Shown piece by piece: positions 5,766 to 11,137 of a DNA stretch of 11,137 bases; within the stretch, counting starts at the first letter, position 1, and every line of letters begins with the position of its first letter. The DNA comes from Nitrososphaerota archaeon. Lineage in GTDB: Archaea; Thermoproteota; Nitrososphaeria; Nitrososphaerales; CADDZS01. The notes under the pieces were generated by a model, which worked only from the letters and a program-made list of their open reading frames with translations, had not been told where the DNA came from and ran no database searches. The DNA lies in NCBI GenBank assembly GCA_027314685.1, contig DAHVAI010000081.1:1-11137 (forward strand), given 5' to 3'. Both the position numbers and the translations under genes were made by a program.

Positions 5766-6776
5766 TTAGCTTGTCTTTGCATTCCGGATCATCTCGTGGA
5801 GCCCAACGTAATCTTCTCTGTTCATGACTCCTCTGAGCTTCTCGCCCCTTATGTATCTCCAGATATTGTCCAGCGCAAATCCGGTAGCAATTTCCCTCTC
5901 TTCGGGAACGTAGCCAGAAACGTGAGGTGTCCCGAGGAAATTCGGGAGCTCGAAGAACTGGAGTTGCTGGACGAATTTCTCTCCGGGTTTCGGGTAATGC
6001 CACCACACGTCCAGTCCGCACTTAAATTCTGGATTCTCTAACAAATGATGGTACAGGGCGCTCTCGTCTATCAAGTAACCCCTGCCCACATTCACTAGAA
6101 TGCAGCTCCTCTTCATCAAACAAAGCCTCCTCTTGTCAATGACGTGAAACGTGTTGATGTTTAGAGGAAGAGAAAGCACGACTACGTCGGATATCTTGAG
6201 TACCGAATCTATTCCTGATTGTCCATACATTTTGTCGAATGTGGGGACAGGTTTGCCTGATGTATTCACGCCAATCGTTTTCATGCCAAGACTTTTTGCT
6301 AGTCTCGCTACTTCTTTTCCGATCCCACCTGCGCCAATTATCCCAATTGTCTTGCCTTTGAGCAAGATAGAATCGCGATAATCAGCCTCTCCATTTTTCA
6401 ATCTCTCGTTCCTCAGGTTCAAATGCTTGGCTAGGCAAAGTATCATTCCCAGCGTGAATTCACCCATGGGGAGAGAGTATGCACCGATGTTTCCACAGAA
6501 TACAACGTCTCGGGGTATTGAGCTGAAATTGACAGAGTCCGCTCCTGCTCTCAAACTCTGTATCACCCTGAGCTTAGGCATATCAACCGCCTTCGCGATC
6601 AATTCTTTTCCATTCGGTCCCACGATGTCGACCAGCATTATCTCGACTCGCCCGAGCTCGTTGGGCTTGATCGCTTCATGATTTTTTATAAGATAATCTT
6701 GACCAATGTCGTTTCTTAGCCGCCGTTTCAAAGTTGTAGACAGCTCGCAATTGGTCGCAATGATTCTTTGTATCAT
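5766..6776 (-). CDS. D-isomer-specific 2-hydroxyacid dehydrogenase family protein, atypical active site
   Basis: From the ATG at 6776 the protein has 336 residues, normal for this family, which interconverts 2-hydroxy and 2-oxo acids with NAD(P)(H) in the cytoplasm. Seen motifs are LRAGADSVN of the substrate domain (75-83), helix GEFTLGMILCLAKH, the cofactor loop GAGGIG (148-153, G-x-G-x-x-G), VGRGYLIDESAL with catalytic Arg232, and TPHVSG with catalytic His285. In common members a catalytic Glu follows the LDV motif by five positions (DVFxxEP). Here the stretch is LDVWWHYPKPGE, and that position is Tyr261. After the second strand the sequence is VNTSG, without the Arg of many NADP-dependent members. 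The ATG is preceded by GAGGAAGAG, a good ribosome site lying in the end of the upstream gene, whose stop is 4 bases away. The substrate cannot be assigned. Confidence 0.88.
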   Translation of the reverse strand: MIQRIIATNCELSTTLKRRLRNDIGQDYLIKNHEAIKPNELGRVEIMLVDIVGPNGKELIAKAVDMPKLRVIQSLRAGADSVNFSSIPRDVVFCGNIGAYSLPMGEFTLGMILCLAKHLNLRNERLKNGEADYRDSILLKGKTIGIIGAGGIGKEVARLAKSLGMKTIGVNTSGKPVPTFDKMYGQSGIDSVLKISDVVVLSLPLNINTFHVIDKRRLCLMKRSCILVNVGRGYLIDESALYHHLLENPEFKCGLDVWWHYPKPGEKFVQQLQFFELPNFLGTPHVSGYVPEEREIATGFALDNIWRYIRGEKLRGVMNREDYVGLHEMIRNAKTS

Positions 6777-6780
6777 TAGT

Positions 6781-7230
6781 TCACTCTTCCTCTTGCATGT
6801 ATTCAAGTAGGCGCTTTGCAACAATTTTGGCATCTTCTTCGGACTGGAACTCCCAGACCACCAGTTTGCTATTGGGTGTGGGACGAAAGCCGAGCTCCCT
6901 CGGATTATCCAGGTCTGTCACTATGGTACCGCTCTTAATCTCGCCAAGCTTCTTGTTTAGATGGGAGGCTTCGACCGGATCTTTCCTTAGGTACAGCGAA
7001 ATGGTGACTGGTTTTTGGGATCGCCTTAGAAAGAACATGTCGTAGCCTGCTGCCAACAGTATGAACACAGCAAGTGCAACATAGCCGCCTGGAGGTGCAA
7101 GAATCGAGAAGACTATTCCAAGACCCACCAGCGATAACGCGATCAGATGTATGTGCTTTAGGGAAGCGTTCCCGACGCCCTCGAAATCCACAACTTCTGG
7201 ATACTCTGAGAAATCTCTGGACTGCGACAT
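6781..7230 (-). CDS. Two-helix membrane protein of unknown function, first gene of the dehydrogenase operon
   Basis: No family is recognised. The 149 residues comprise a short acidic N-terminus (1-24), a membrane hairpin (about 27-45 and 50-68, with PPGG at the turn), a basic stop (FLRRSQK, 67-73) and a soluble C-terminal domain of about 80 residues that looks alpha/beta. That domain has strand VTISLYLR, helix DPVEASHLNKKLGEI, strand TIVTDL, strand KLVVWEF and helix SEEDAKIVAKRLLEYM. This strand/helix order resembles a small ferredoxin-like fold, but that is a guess. Both termini should be cytoplasmic. The stop TGA is 4 bases from the dehydrogenase ATG and the end of the gene contains that gene's ribosome site, so the two are surely co-transcribed. 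The ATG at 7230 is taken as the start because upstream sequence is AT-rich and promoter-like. Confidence 0.75.
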   Translation of the reverse strand: MSQSRDFSEYPEVVDFEGVGNASLKHIHLIALSLVGLGIVFSILAPPGGYVALAVFILLAAGYDMFFLRRSQKPVTISLYLRKDPVEASHLNKKLGEIKSGTIVTDLDNPRELGFRPTPNSKLVVWEFQSEEDAKIVAKRLLEYMQEEE

Positions 7231-7453
7231 ATTGCGCGGTTAGGCCAGCGATAATTCACGCAAATTATGGTTTTAACTGTTGGGAAAGTCAGGGACAGCT
7301 TGCTGGATTTCCCAAAAGAAAAGCGATCGAGTTGCAAAAGCAGTTGAATGGGTAATCAACTACGGCGTGAAAATTAGTTCGACTATCCAAAAGGTAGTTT
7401 TGGAGAAACTGACAGAGCTAACTTTATTGACCCATTATCCTTTGGATTTTCAG
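7231..7453. other. Intergenic region with a possible frameshifted small coding relic
   Basis: This region separates the dehydrogenase operon from the small winged-helix gene. On the plus strand an ATG at 7267 opens MVLTVGKVRDSLLDFPKEKR and soon meets a stop. The next frame then continues with RVAKAVEWVINYGVKISS and IQKVVLEKLTEL up to the winged-helix start. The two parts join naturally near 7312-7328 if one base is surplus, within A-rich runs (CCCAAAAGAAAAG). It could be a decayed small helical protein or chance. The minus-strand promoter of the membrane protein at 7230 must also lie here. Confidence 0.35.
7422..7428 (+). promoter_or_regulatory. Putative TATA box of the small winged-helix gene
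   Basis: CTTTATT is centred about 29 bases before the ATG at 7454. This spacing supports 7454 as a leaderless start rather than the longer in-frame reading from TTG at 7280. Confidence 0.4.
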
Positions 7454-7789
7454 ATGCGAACTCCAGTACTTTCAGAAATTCAATCAAAGATTCTTCTTGC
7501 ACTTTTGCTCCGTTCAAAGGTCCCATCCGCCGAAGTTCTGAAAGCAGTGGGAATAAGCGGATCAACTTGGAACAAGGAGAAGATGCTATTGCAAAACACT
7601 GGATTGATTGAAGGTCAAATCACCAGAGGTCTTGCAGAAAGCGGCATCGTGAGAAAAATGGAATTCAAGCTGACTGAGAAGGGACGCAGGGTTGCTCAAA
7701 GCCTGCTCGCAATCTCATCACTCATGGGAGACGAGTCCTTTGAGACAGAGCGACTGGAAAATGTTCTAGAGCTTATCGTAAAAGCTTAG
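7454..7789 (+). CDS. Small winged-helix transcriptional regulator
   Basis: From the ATG at 7454 the protein has 111 residues and is a single winged-helix domain of the MarR/PadR-like archaeal kind: helix 1 (about 6-20, LSEIQSKILLALLLR), helix 2 (24-32, PSAEVLKAVG), recognition helix (about 35-50, SGSTWNKEKMLLQNTGLI), a wing (about 54-73, with QITRGLAESGIVRKMEFKLT), then LTEKGRRVAQSLL and a C-terminal helix (about 96-110) suited to dimer contact. Phrases such as GLIEG and FKLTEKGRRV are typical of the fold. It should bind DNA near its own or a neighbouring promoter. The molybdoenzyme gene begins 301 bases downstream and is a possible target. The same frame is open back to a TTG at 7280, which would add 58 residues, but the TATA-like box and domain boundary favour 7454. 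Confidence 0.75.
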   Translation: MRTPVLSEIQSKILLALLLRSKVPSAEVLKAVGISGSTWNKEKMLLQNTGLIEGQITRGLAESGIVRKMEFKLTEKGRRVAQSLLAISSLMGDESFETERLENVLELIVKA

Positions 7790-8090
7790 AAAAAGCGCCT
7801 CTGTTTCGATGGCTATGCGTCTTCGTCCTGCGAGAACAGCTTGATCCTAGATACTCAAACTCCAGAGAGCTTGAAACACGTTGTTCTGTCTTTCCGCCCG
7901 CCATAGCGATGGACTATAGTGAGTTTACTGGGAAACTGTGCAGTATTTGCATGATGGCAATTTGAATATTGCAAAGAATTGCACTGGAATTTGGAATAGA
8001 ATTGTAACGAAGTTTGGAATCAGGTAAAATATACTGATAAAAGTCACTGTTAGCCAACCAGACTAGGTATACGCGAAAAAAGGGATATTA
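7790..8090. promoter_or_regulatory. Long upstream region of the molybdoenzyme gene
   Basis: This 301-base gene-free stretch becomes AT-rich toward its right end. TATA-like candidates for the molybdoenzyme are AAAATATAC (about 8027-8035), giving a leader of some 30 bases, and GGTATACG (8067-8074), which would make the TTG at 8091 nearly leaderless. Three TTGCA words occur at 7947, 7969 and 7979 (spacings 22 and 10) with a reverse-strand TTGCC at 7956-7960. Such helical-turn spacing is what regulator sites often show. I see no tRNA or small-RNA structure that I can support. Confidence 0.4.
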
Positions 8091-9722
8091 TTGCAAAAAA
8101 GATACCTTGACTCTTTTGGCAAGGGCGCATTCGCAGGTATGATTTGCCTTGGGTTTCTGTTCATTCTGCGACTGGGAGGTCTGGCCCCATTTCCACCCGA
8201 TGCGGCCTTCCAAGAATTTCTCAAGATCATTCCCGCGAACGTGCAGGAACCATCGGTTCAGCTGCTAGGAAGCTTCGCAGGAGAGCTGGGCTTGATCATA
8301 GCTACAATCATCGCACTGGTTGTTTACGGGGCTTTTGGGATGATCTACGAGAGTTGGTTTGCAAAACTTGTCTTGACAGGAGTTGCCAGGCTGGAACGAT
8401 TTCTGGTGTACTCCTTGCTACCGTTTCTATTCTTTGGACTAGTAGTTTTTCCAGCAAGCGGAGTTTCTATTTTCGGAATCGCTTCTAGCTTCGGAACCTC
8501 TGCGAAGGTTTGGCTGTTTCCCATTTCTCTATTGTTTGCAAACGCCTTTTTCGGACTGATGCTCTATTGGCAGTATCCCAACACGAGCCAGCCACAAAAG
8601 AGTAGGACGATCAGGCCTATGGCAAGTCAAGAGTCCAGAACAATTGCCCGAAGAACGTTTGTGGAAAAGGGAGTTCTCACTGTCGGGGCGCTAGCTCTTC
8701 TAGCAACAGGAATAGACGGTCTGTTGACAGTCCGGGGAGGAGGTTCAGCGGCAGGCAACCTTGGCGGAACTCCGATAGACACCTCAAACGAGCCGCAAAT
8801 CTTCAAAGATCCTAGACTCGCGCCCCTTGTGGATTCTGAAGTGACCTCGAACGCAAACTTTTACCAAGTTGACATCGATGTTTTCACGCCTTCGGTCAAT
8901 GTGTCGGATTGGTCTCTTCAAGTCGGAGGATTAGTTAAAAACCCAAAGACTTACTCCCTTTCTGACTTACTTGACCTTCCAAAGACAACGGAATACAACA
9001 CCTTCGAATGTGTGAGCAACAACGTGAACGGAGGTTTGATCAGCACTGCAGAGTGGGGCGGAGTTAGGTTAGTGGATCTCTTCTCTGACTTGGGAGGACT
9101 ATCTAGCGGGGCAGAATACGTGGTGTTTTACTCGGTAGATGGTTACAGCGTTGGGATCCCAATCGCAAAAGCTCAGATGCCTGACAGCATGATCGCTTAC
9201 GAGATGAATTCTGTTTCGCTGCCTCAAAATCACGGATATCCATTACGCGCAGTTATTCCAGGGCTTTACGGCATGATGAGTGCGAAGTGGATCAGGAAAA
9301 TACAGATCGTTAATGCAGCGTACATGGGTTACTGGCAAACGCGAGGATGGAGCGATGTCGGCACGGTGCAAACACTCGCATTCATTACGACCCCATCCGG
9401 CGGTTCGTCACAGAGTCTTTCACAAAACGCTGGAACAGCAATCGTGGGAGGCTACGCGTACGCGGGAGATCGAGGGATTTCCAAAGTCGAAGTGAGCCTA
9501 GACGGTGGAAAAACCTGGCAGGAAGCTACCTTGAAACCACCGATAGTGAATGATACATGGACGTTGTGGGCGTACGAATGGACTCCGATCGGGACCGGGG
9601 CTGTTGATGTCTATGCGAGAGCGACCGATGGTACCGGAGCCGTACAAACCTCAGTTGAGGCGCCCAATTTCCCTAATGGTGCTACTGGTTACGCCTCGGC
9701 ATCTGTAATTTTGACCAAATAG
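8091..9722 (+). CDS. Membrane-anchored molybdopterin oxidoreductase (sulfite oxidase family) with internal Tat motif
   Basis: This 543-residue protein has three parts. Residues 1-163 hold about four membrane helices (12-29, 62-86, 103-122, 139-160). A basic loop then carries a twin-arginine motif, IARRTFVEKG (R187-R188), directly before a fifth hydrophobic helix (195-213). Outside lies a sulfite oxidase-type molybdopterin domain (about 255-408): YNTFECVSN with the molybdenum-ligating Cys307, EWGGVRL, and HGYPLRAVIPGLYG with H381, R386 and KW (399-400). A C-terminal Ig-like dimer domain (about 440-542, GGYAYAGDRGISKVEVSLDG, WTPIGTG) follows. The enzyme class transfers oxygen or electrons on small substrates such as sulfite; the actual substrate is not evident. 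With four helices first, the RR loop is cytoplasmic and the catalytic domain outside, so both Sec and Tat insertion would be needed. The start is TTG at 8091. Confidence 0.9.
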   Translation: MQKRYLDSFGKGAFAGMICLGFLFILRLGGLAPFPPDAAFQEFLKIIPANVQEPSVQLLGSFAGELGLIIATIIALVVYGAFGMIYESWFAKLVLTGVARLERFLVYSLLPFLFFGLVVFPASGVSIFGIASSFGTSAKVWLFPISLLFANAFFGLMLYWQYPNTSQPQKSRTIRPMASQESRTIARRTFVEKGVLTVGALALLATGIDGLLTVRGGGSAAGNLGGTPIDTSNEPQIFKDPRLAPLVDSEVTSNANFYQVDIDVFTPSVNVSDWSLQVGGLVKNPKTYSLSDLLDLPKTTEYNTFECVSNNVNGGLISTAEWGGVRLVDLFSDLGGLSSGAEYVVFYSVDGYSVGIPIAKAQMPDSMIAYEMNSVSLPQNHGYPLRAVIPGLYGMMSAKWIRKIQIVNAAYMGYWQTRGWSDVGTVQTLAFITTPSGGSSQSLSQNAGTAIVGGYAYAGDRGISKVEVSLDGGKTWQEATLKPPIVNDTWTLWAYEWTPIGTGAVDVYARATDGTGAVQTSVEAPNFPNGATGYASASVILTK

Positions 9723-9723
9723 G

Positions 9724-10200
9724 TCAGACCTCTATCTCGCGAGACTCGGCCGAGTCTCTTCTCCTCACGAAAAACATTGACCCAAGAGCAACAAGAAGCG
9801 AAATAACAGCAAGTATTGCCAATGTGCCGAACATCCTCGTTTGATGCCCTGAACTTGCCAAAGCGTTTGGCTCGAAGGCAAATAGCGGACTAGTATTCGC
9901 AGAAATCAATGCGGTTGCGGAAGAGGCCACCATCGTGGTAGTCTCAGTTACAGACTGAGATGGCGTACCGTTTACGTAGTACGAATTTGGGTTGGATGGA
10001 GCGACCGCCACAGTAGTCGATGAAACAGTGGATGTAACCTCGTTTTGCTGTGAAGAGCCGTATGTGTTGGAAGGGCCAGCAGCAGGGACCTGTGAGTTAT
10101 CAGACAAGAATGGACCTGCCGAGGAGAGCAGAAACAACAAGGCGATGGCACACACTACACCCAATCCAGCAGTTGCAATTGGCTTTTCCAGTATTCTCAA
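9724..10200 (-). CDS. Ser/Thr-rich extracellular protein anchored at both ends
   Basis: The 158 residues start with a basic tip and a hydrophobic helix (about 8-27), either an uncleaved signal anchor or a signal peptide. About 90 residues rich in Ser, Thr, Ala, Asn and Pro follow (30-120), without Cys and with two N-glycosylation sequons (NGT at 77-79, NTS at 102-104). A C-terminal membrane helix (about 123-144) ends in the basic stop FVRRR. Such stalk-like segments usually lie outside the cell and are often glycosylated. No enzyme domain is present. The start is TTG at 10200, with a TATA/dyad region about 28 bases before it. Its stop is 1 base from the convergent molybdoenzyme stop, and it lies 58 bases downstream of the membrane-tethered winged-helix regulator on the same strand. 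The function is unknown. Confidence 0.7.
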   Translation of the reverse strand: MRILEKPIATAGLGVVCAIALLFLLSSAGPFLSDNSQVPAAGPSNTYGSSQQNEVTSTVSSTTVAVAPSNPNSYYVNGTPSQSVTETTTMVASSATALISANTSPLFAFEPNALASSGHQTRMFGTLAILAVISLLVALGSMFFVRRRDSAESREIEV

Positions 10201-10221
10201 CGCATATTCACACTACAGTCC

Positions 10222-10237
10222 ATTAGATAATTCTAAT
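10222..10237. promoter_or_regulatory. 16-base dyad ATTAGA-TAAT-TCTAAT at the promoter of the Ser/Thr-rich protein gene
   Basis: Two perfect 6-base arms surround TAAT. The dyad is centred about 30 bases ahead of the TTG start at 10200, just where the TATA box of a leaderless archaeal gene is expected. A regulator bound here would compete with the basal factors. The upstream winged-helix protein is the nearest candidate binder, by inference. Confidence 0.45.
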
Positions 10238-10258
10238 CCTCAGAACAGCTGTATTTGG

Positions 10259-10726
10259 TCAGAACGGCCGCCTTTTCCATGTTCTAATTGTCTCAAACCA
10301 GGCGAAAATACAGGCAAAAGCGCCAAAGGCCAATGCGAATGGGTTCAATGCGGAGTGGAAGATTACGAGGTAGCCCAATAGCAATGTCGTAAAGAAGACC
10401 GCGTAGAAGGTGAAACGTGGAACGAGGAGTTTGCCAATCTGGGTGAACGCTTGCAGCACGTTCACGTTTACACTCTTCACCACTCTGTACTCTCCATACT
10501 CATCCTTTTCAATCAGACCCATTCGAATGAGTCTGTCCAGATGGTGATAGGCAACGCTGGGGCTTGACAAACTGAGAGCTCTTTGAAGCTCTCTGACTCC
10601 GACTGATTTTGGCCCCTTTAGTATGAAAAGATATACCTGAAGCGTCCTACCCTTTAGCTCGGAATTGGCGTCAAGACCCGAAGGAGACCTGTCTTTCTTC
10701 TCCGGAGTTCCATCAGGCGGGTTCAT
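10259..10726 (-). CDS. Membrane-tethered winged-helix transcriptional regulator
   Basis: From the ATG at 10726 the protein has 155 residues: a polar N-terminus (1-22), a winged-helix domain (about 24-84) and two membrane helices (about 105-123 and 129-144) ending in a basic tail (WKRRPF). The DNA-binding part shows GRTLQVYLFILKGP, the second helix VGVRELQRAL, the recognition helix SSPSVAYHHLDRLIRMGLI and a wing EKDEYGEYRVV, in the ArsR/MarR-like manner. The domain order suggests a one-component regulator held at the membrane, possibly sensing envelope or lipid state. The start at 10726 is preferred over ATGs at 10744 and 10810 because a TATA-like CATAATATT (10757-10765) then lies about 35 bases upstream. 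It is divergent from a small membrane protein and upstream of the Ser/Thr-rich protein on the same strand. Confidence 0.78.
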   Translation of the reverse strand: MNPPDGTPEKKDRSPSGLDANSELKGRTLQVYLFILKGPKSVGVRELQRALSLSSPSVAYHHLDRLIRMGLIEKDEYGEYRVVKSVNVNVLQAFTQIGKLLVPRFTFYAVFFTTLLLGYLVIFHSALNPFALAFGAFACIFAWFETIRTWKRRPF

Positions 10727-10756
10727 CGCTGTGCTTCTTTCCATTCCGAAAGCTGG

Positions 10757-10765
10757 AATATTATG
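10757..10765 (-). promoter_or_regulatory. Putative TATA box of the membrane-tethered regulator
   Basis: CATAATATT on the minus strand predicts a transcript start near 10735, consistent with an ATG at 10726 and against the longer starts at 10744 and 10810. Confidence 0.45.
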
Positions 10766-10798
10766 AATTCCGTACTGATATGCTTGGACCTTGCAAAG

Positions 10799-10806
10799 CA
10801 TAAATA
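10799..10806 (+). promoter_or_regulatory. Putative TATA box of the small two-helix membrane protein gene
   Basis: CATAAATA is centred about 39 bases ahead of the ATG at 10842, giving a predicted leader of roughly 12 bases. It lies 34 bases from the divergent box of the membrane-tethered regulator, so both promoters share one compact control region. Confidence 0.45.
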
Positions 10807-10841
10807 GCAAATACCAAAGCTGCTTGCTACGAGCATTATAA

Positions 10842-11123
10842 ATGGCAAAAGACAGAGCTGTTGGCGCTGCTTTGGTCGCAGGAGCGGTCGTCGGTGTTTT
10901 GATTTACGGCTTTTTGATGTTCTATCCTCCATTGGGGGACCACATCCACCTCATAGTGCTCGAGATCACTGCATTCGTCGCGGTGCTTGCGATTCTTGGG
11001 ATCCTTGGATGGATTGGCTATGTAATGGCGACAACTCCGCCACCTATGCCTTTGGAGCAGGAGCCAGCTTCTGGAACCGAGAACAAGGAAGCAAGTACTC
11101 AAACTAGCGAGAAGAAGGATTGA
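10842..11123 (+). CDS. Small two-helix membrane protein of unknown function
   Basis: This 93-residue protein starts MAKDRAVGAALVAG and has two membrane helices (about 6-27 and 36-62) joined by a short loop, FYPPLGDHIHL, with two His residues. A hydrophilic C-terminal tail (63-93) is rich in Pro, Glu, Thr and Lys and probably disordered. Both ends should be cytoplasmic. No catalytic or ligand motif is seen apart from the two loop His. I recall proteins of this shape, with an MAKDRA-type start, from thaumarchaeal genomes, but cannot name a family. It is divergent from the membrane-tethered winged-helix regulator, with 115 bases between starts, and that regulator may control it. The gene is complete; its stop is 14 bases from the window edge. 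Confidence 0.75.
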   Translation: MAKDRAVGAALVAGAVVGVLIYGFLMFYPPLGDHIHLIVLEITAFVAVLAILGILGWIGYVMATTPPPMPLEQEPASGTENKEASTQTSEKKD

Positions 11124-11137
11124 ATCTACGCGAGCCA

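Noticed and set aside
5698..6681. Several open frames on both strands inside the dehydrogenase gene
   Set aside because: They are shadow frames of a gene with clear Rossmann and catalytic motifs.
7790..8090. tRNA or structured small RNA in the long gap
   Set aside because: No T-loop GTTCRANNC-type stretch paired with an acceptor stem and no strong hairpin could be found by eye.
690..9722. A joint Tat/molybdoenzyme operon
   Set aside because: The two genes are 7 kb apart on opposite strands with many unrelated genes between; the link is only that one may use the other.
1..11137. CRISPR array, insertion sequence or integrase
   Set aside because: No regularly spaced repeats, no terminal inverted repeats around a transposase and no recombinase motifs are present.

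Overview
This window looks archaeal, most likely a soil- or sediment-type member of the Thaumarchaeota (Nitrososphaerota). The reasons are: AT-rich TATA-like boxes about 26-30 bases ahead of starts with almost no leader; frequent TTG starts (642, 3235, 3390, 8091, 10200); Shine-Dalgarno-like purines only at internal operon genes; a TatA with a long helical tail; winged-helix and other HTH regulators of archaeal type, one of them tethered by two membrane helices; and several small two-helix membrane proteins. The lineage call is an inference from gene style, because no ribosomal marker is present. Genes are densely packed on both strands. I see no tRNA, rRNA, CRISPR array or insertion sequence.

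Layout. 1-642 (-) is a DUF429-type predicted nuclease running off the left edge. 690-1019 (-) is TatA. 1147-1998 (+) is a short-chain dehydrogenase. 2019-2405 (-) is a conserved unknown. 2465-3235 (-) is an HTH regulator fused to a ferritin-like helical bundle. It is divergent from 3390-4139 (+), a ZIP-family metal transporter, across an AT-rich region with two dyads. 4292-4519 (-) is a small ribbon-helix-helix-like protein. 4621-5071 (+) is a universal stress protein broken by three frameshifts. 5075-7230 (-) is a compact three-gene operon: a membrane protein, a D-2-hydroxyacid dehydrogenase and a second membrane protein. 7454-7789 (+) is a small winged-helix regulator. 8091-9722 (+) is a polytopic membrane-anchored molybdopterin oxidoreductase of the sulfite oxidase family. 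9724-10200 (-) is a Ser/Thr-rich surface protein anchored at both ends. 10259-10726 (-) is a membrane-bound winged-helix regulator. 10842-11123 (+) is a small two-helix membrane protein.

How the parts may work together. The clearest functional unit is the divergent regulator/ZIP pair: a DNA-binding domain joined to a possible metal-binding four-helix domain sits opposite a metal transporter, with a perfect 14-base dyad just before the transporter start. A second theme is export. The molybdoenzyme carries its twin-arginine motif in front of its fifth membrane helix, so its catalytic domain would need Tat to cross the membrane, and a TatA gene lies about 7 kb away. The three-gene operon links an oxidoreductase that lacks the usual catalytic Glu to two membrane proteins of unknown role. 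The universal stress protein remnant is the one clearly decayed gene.
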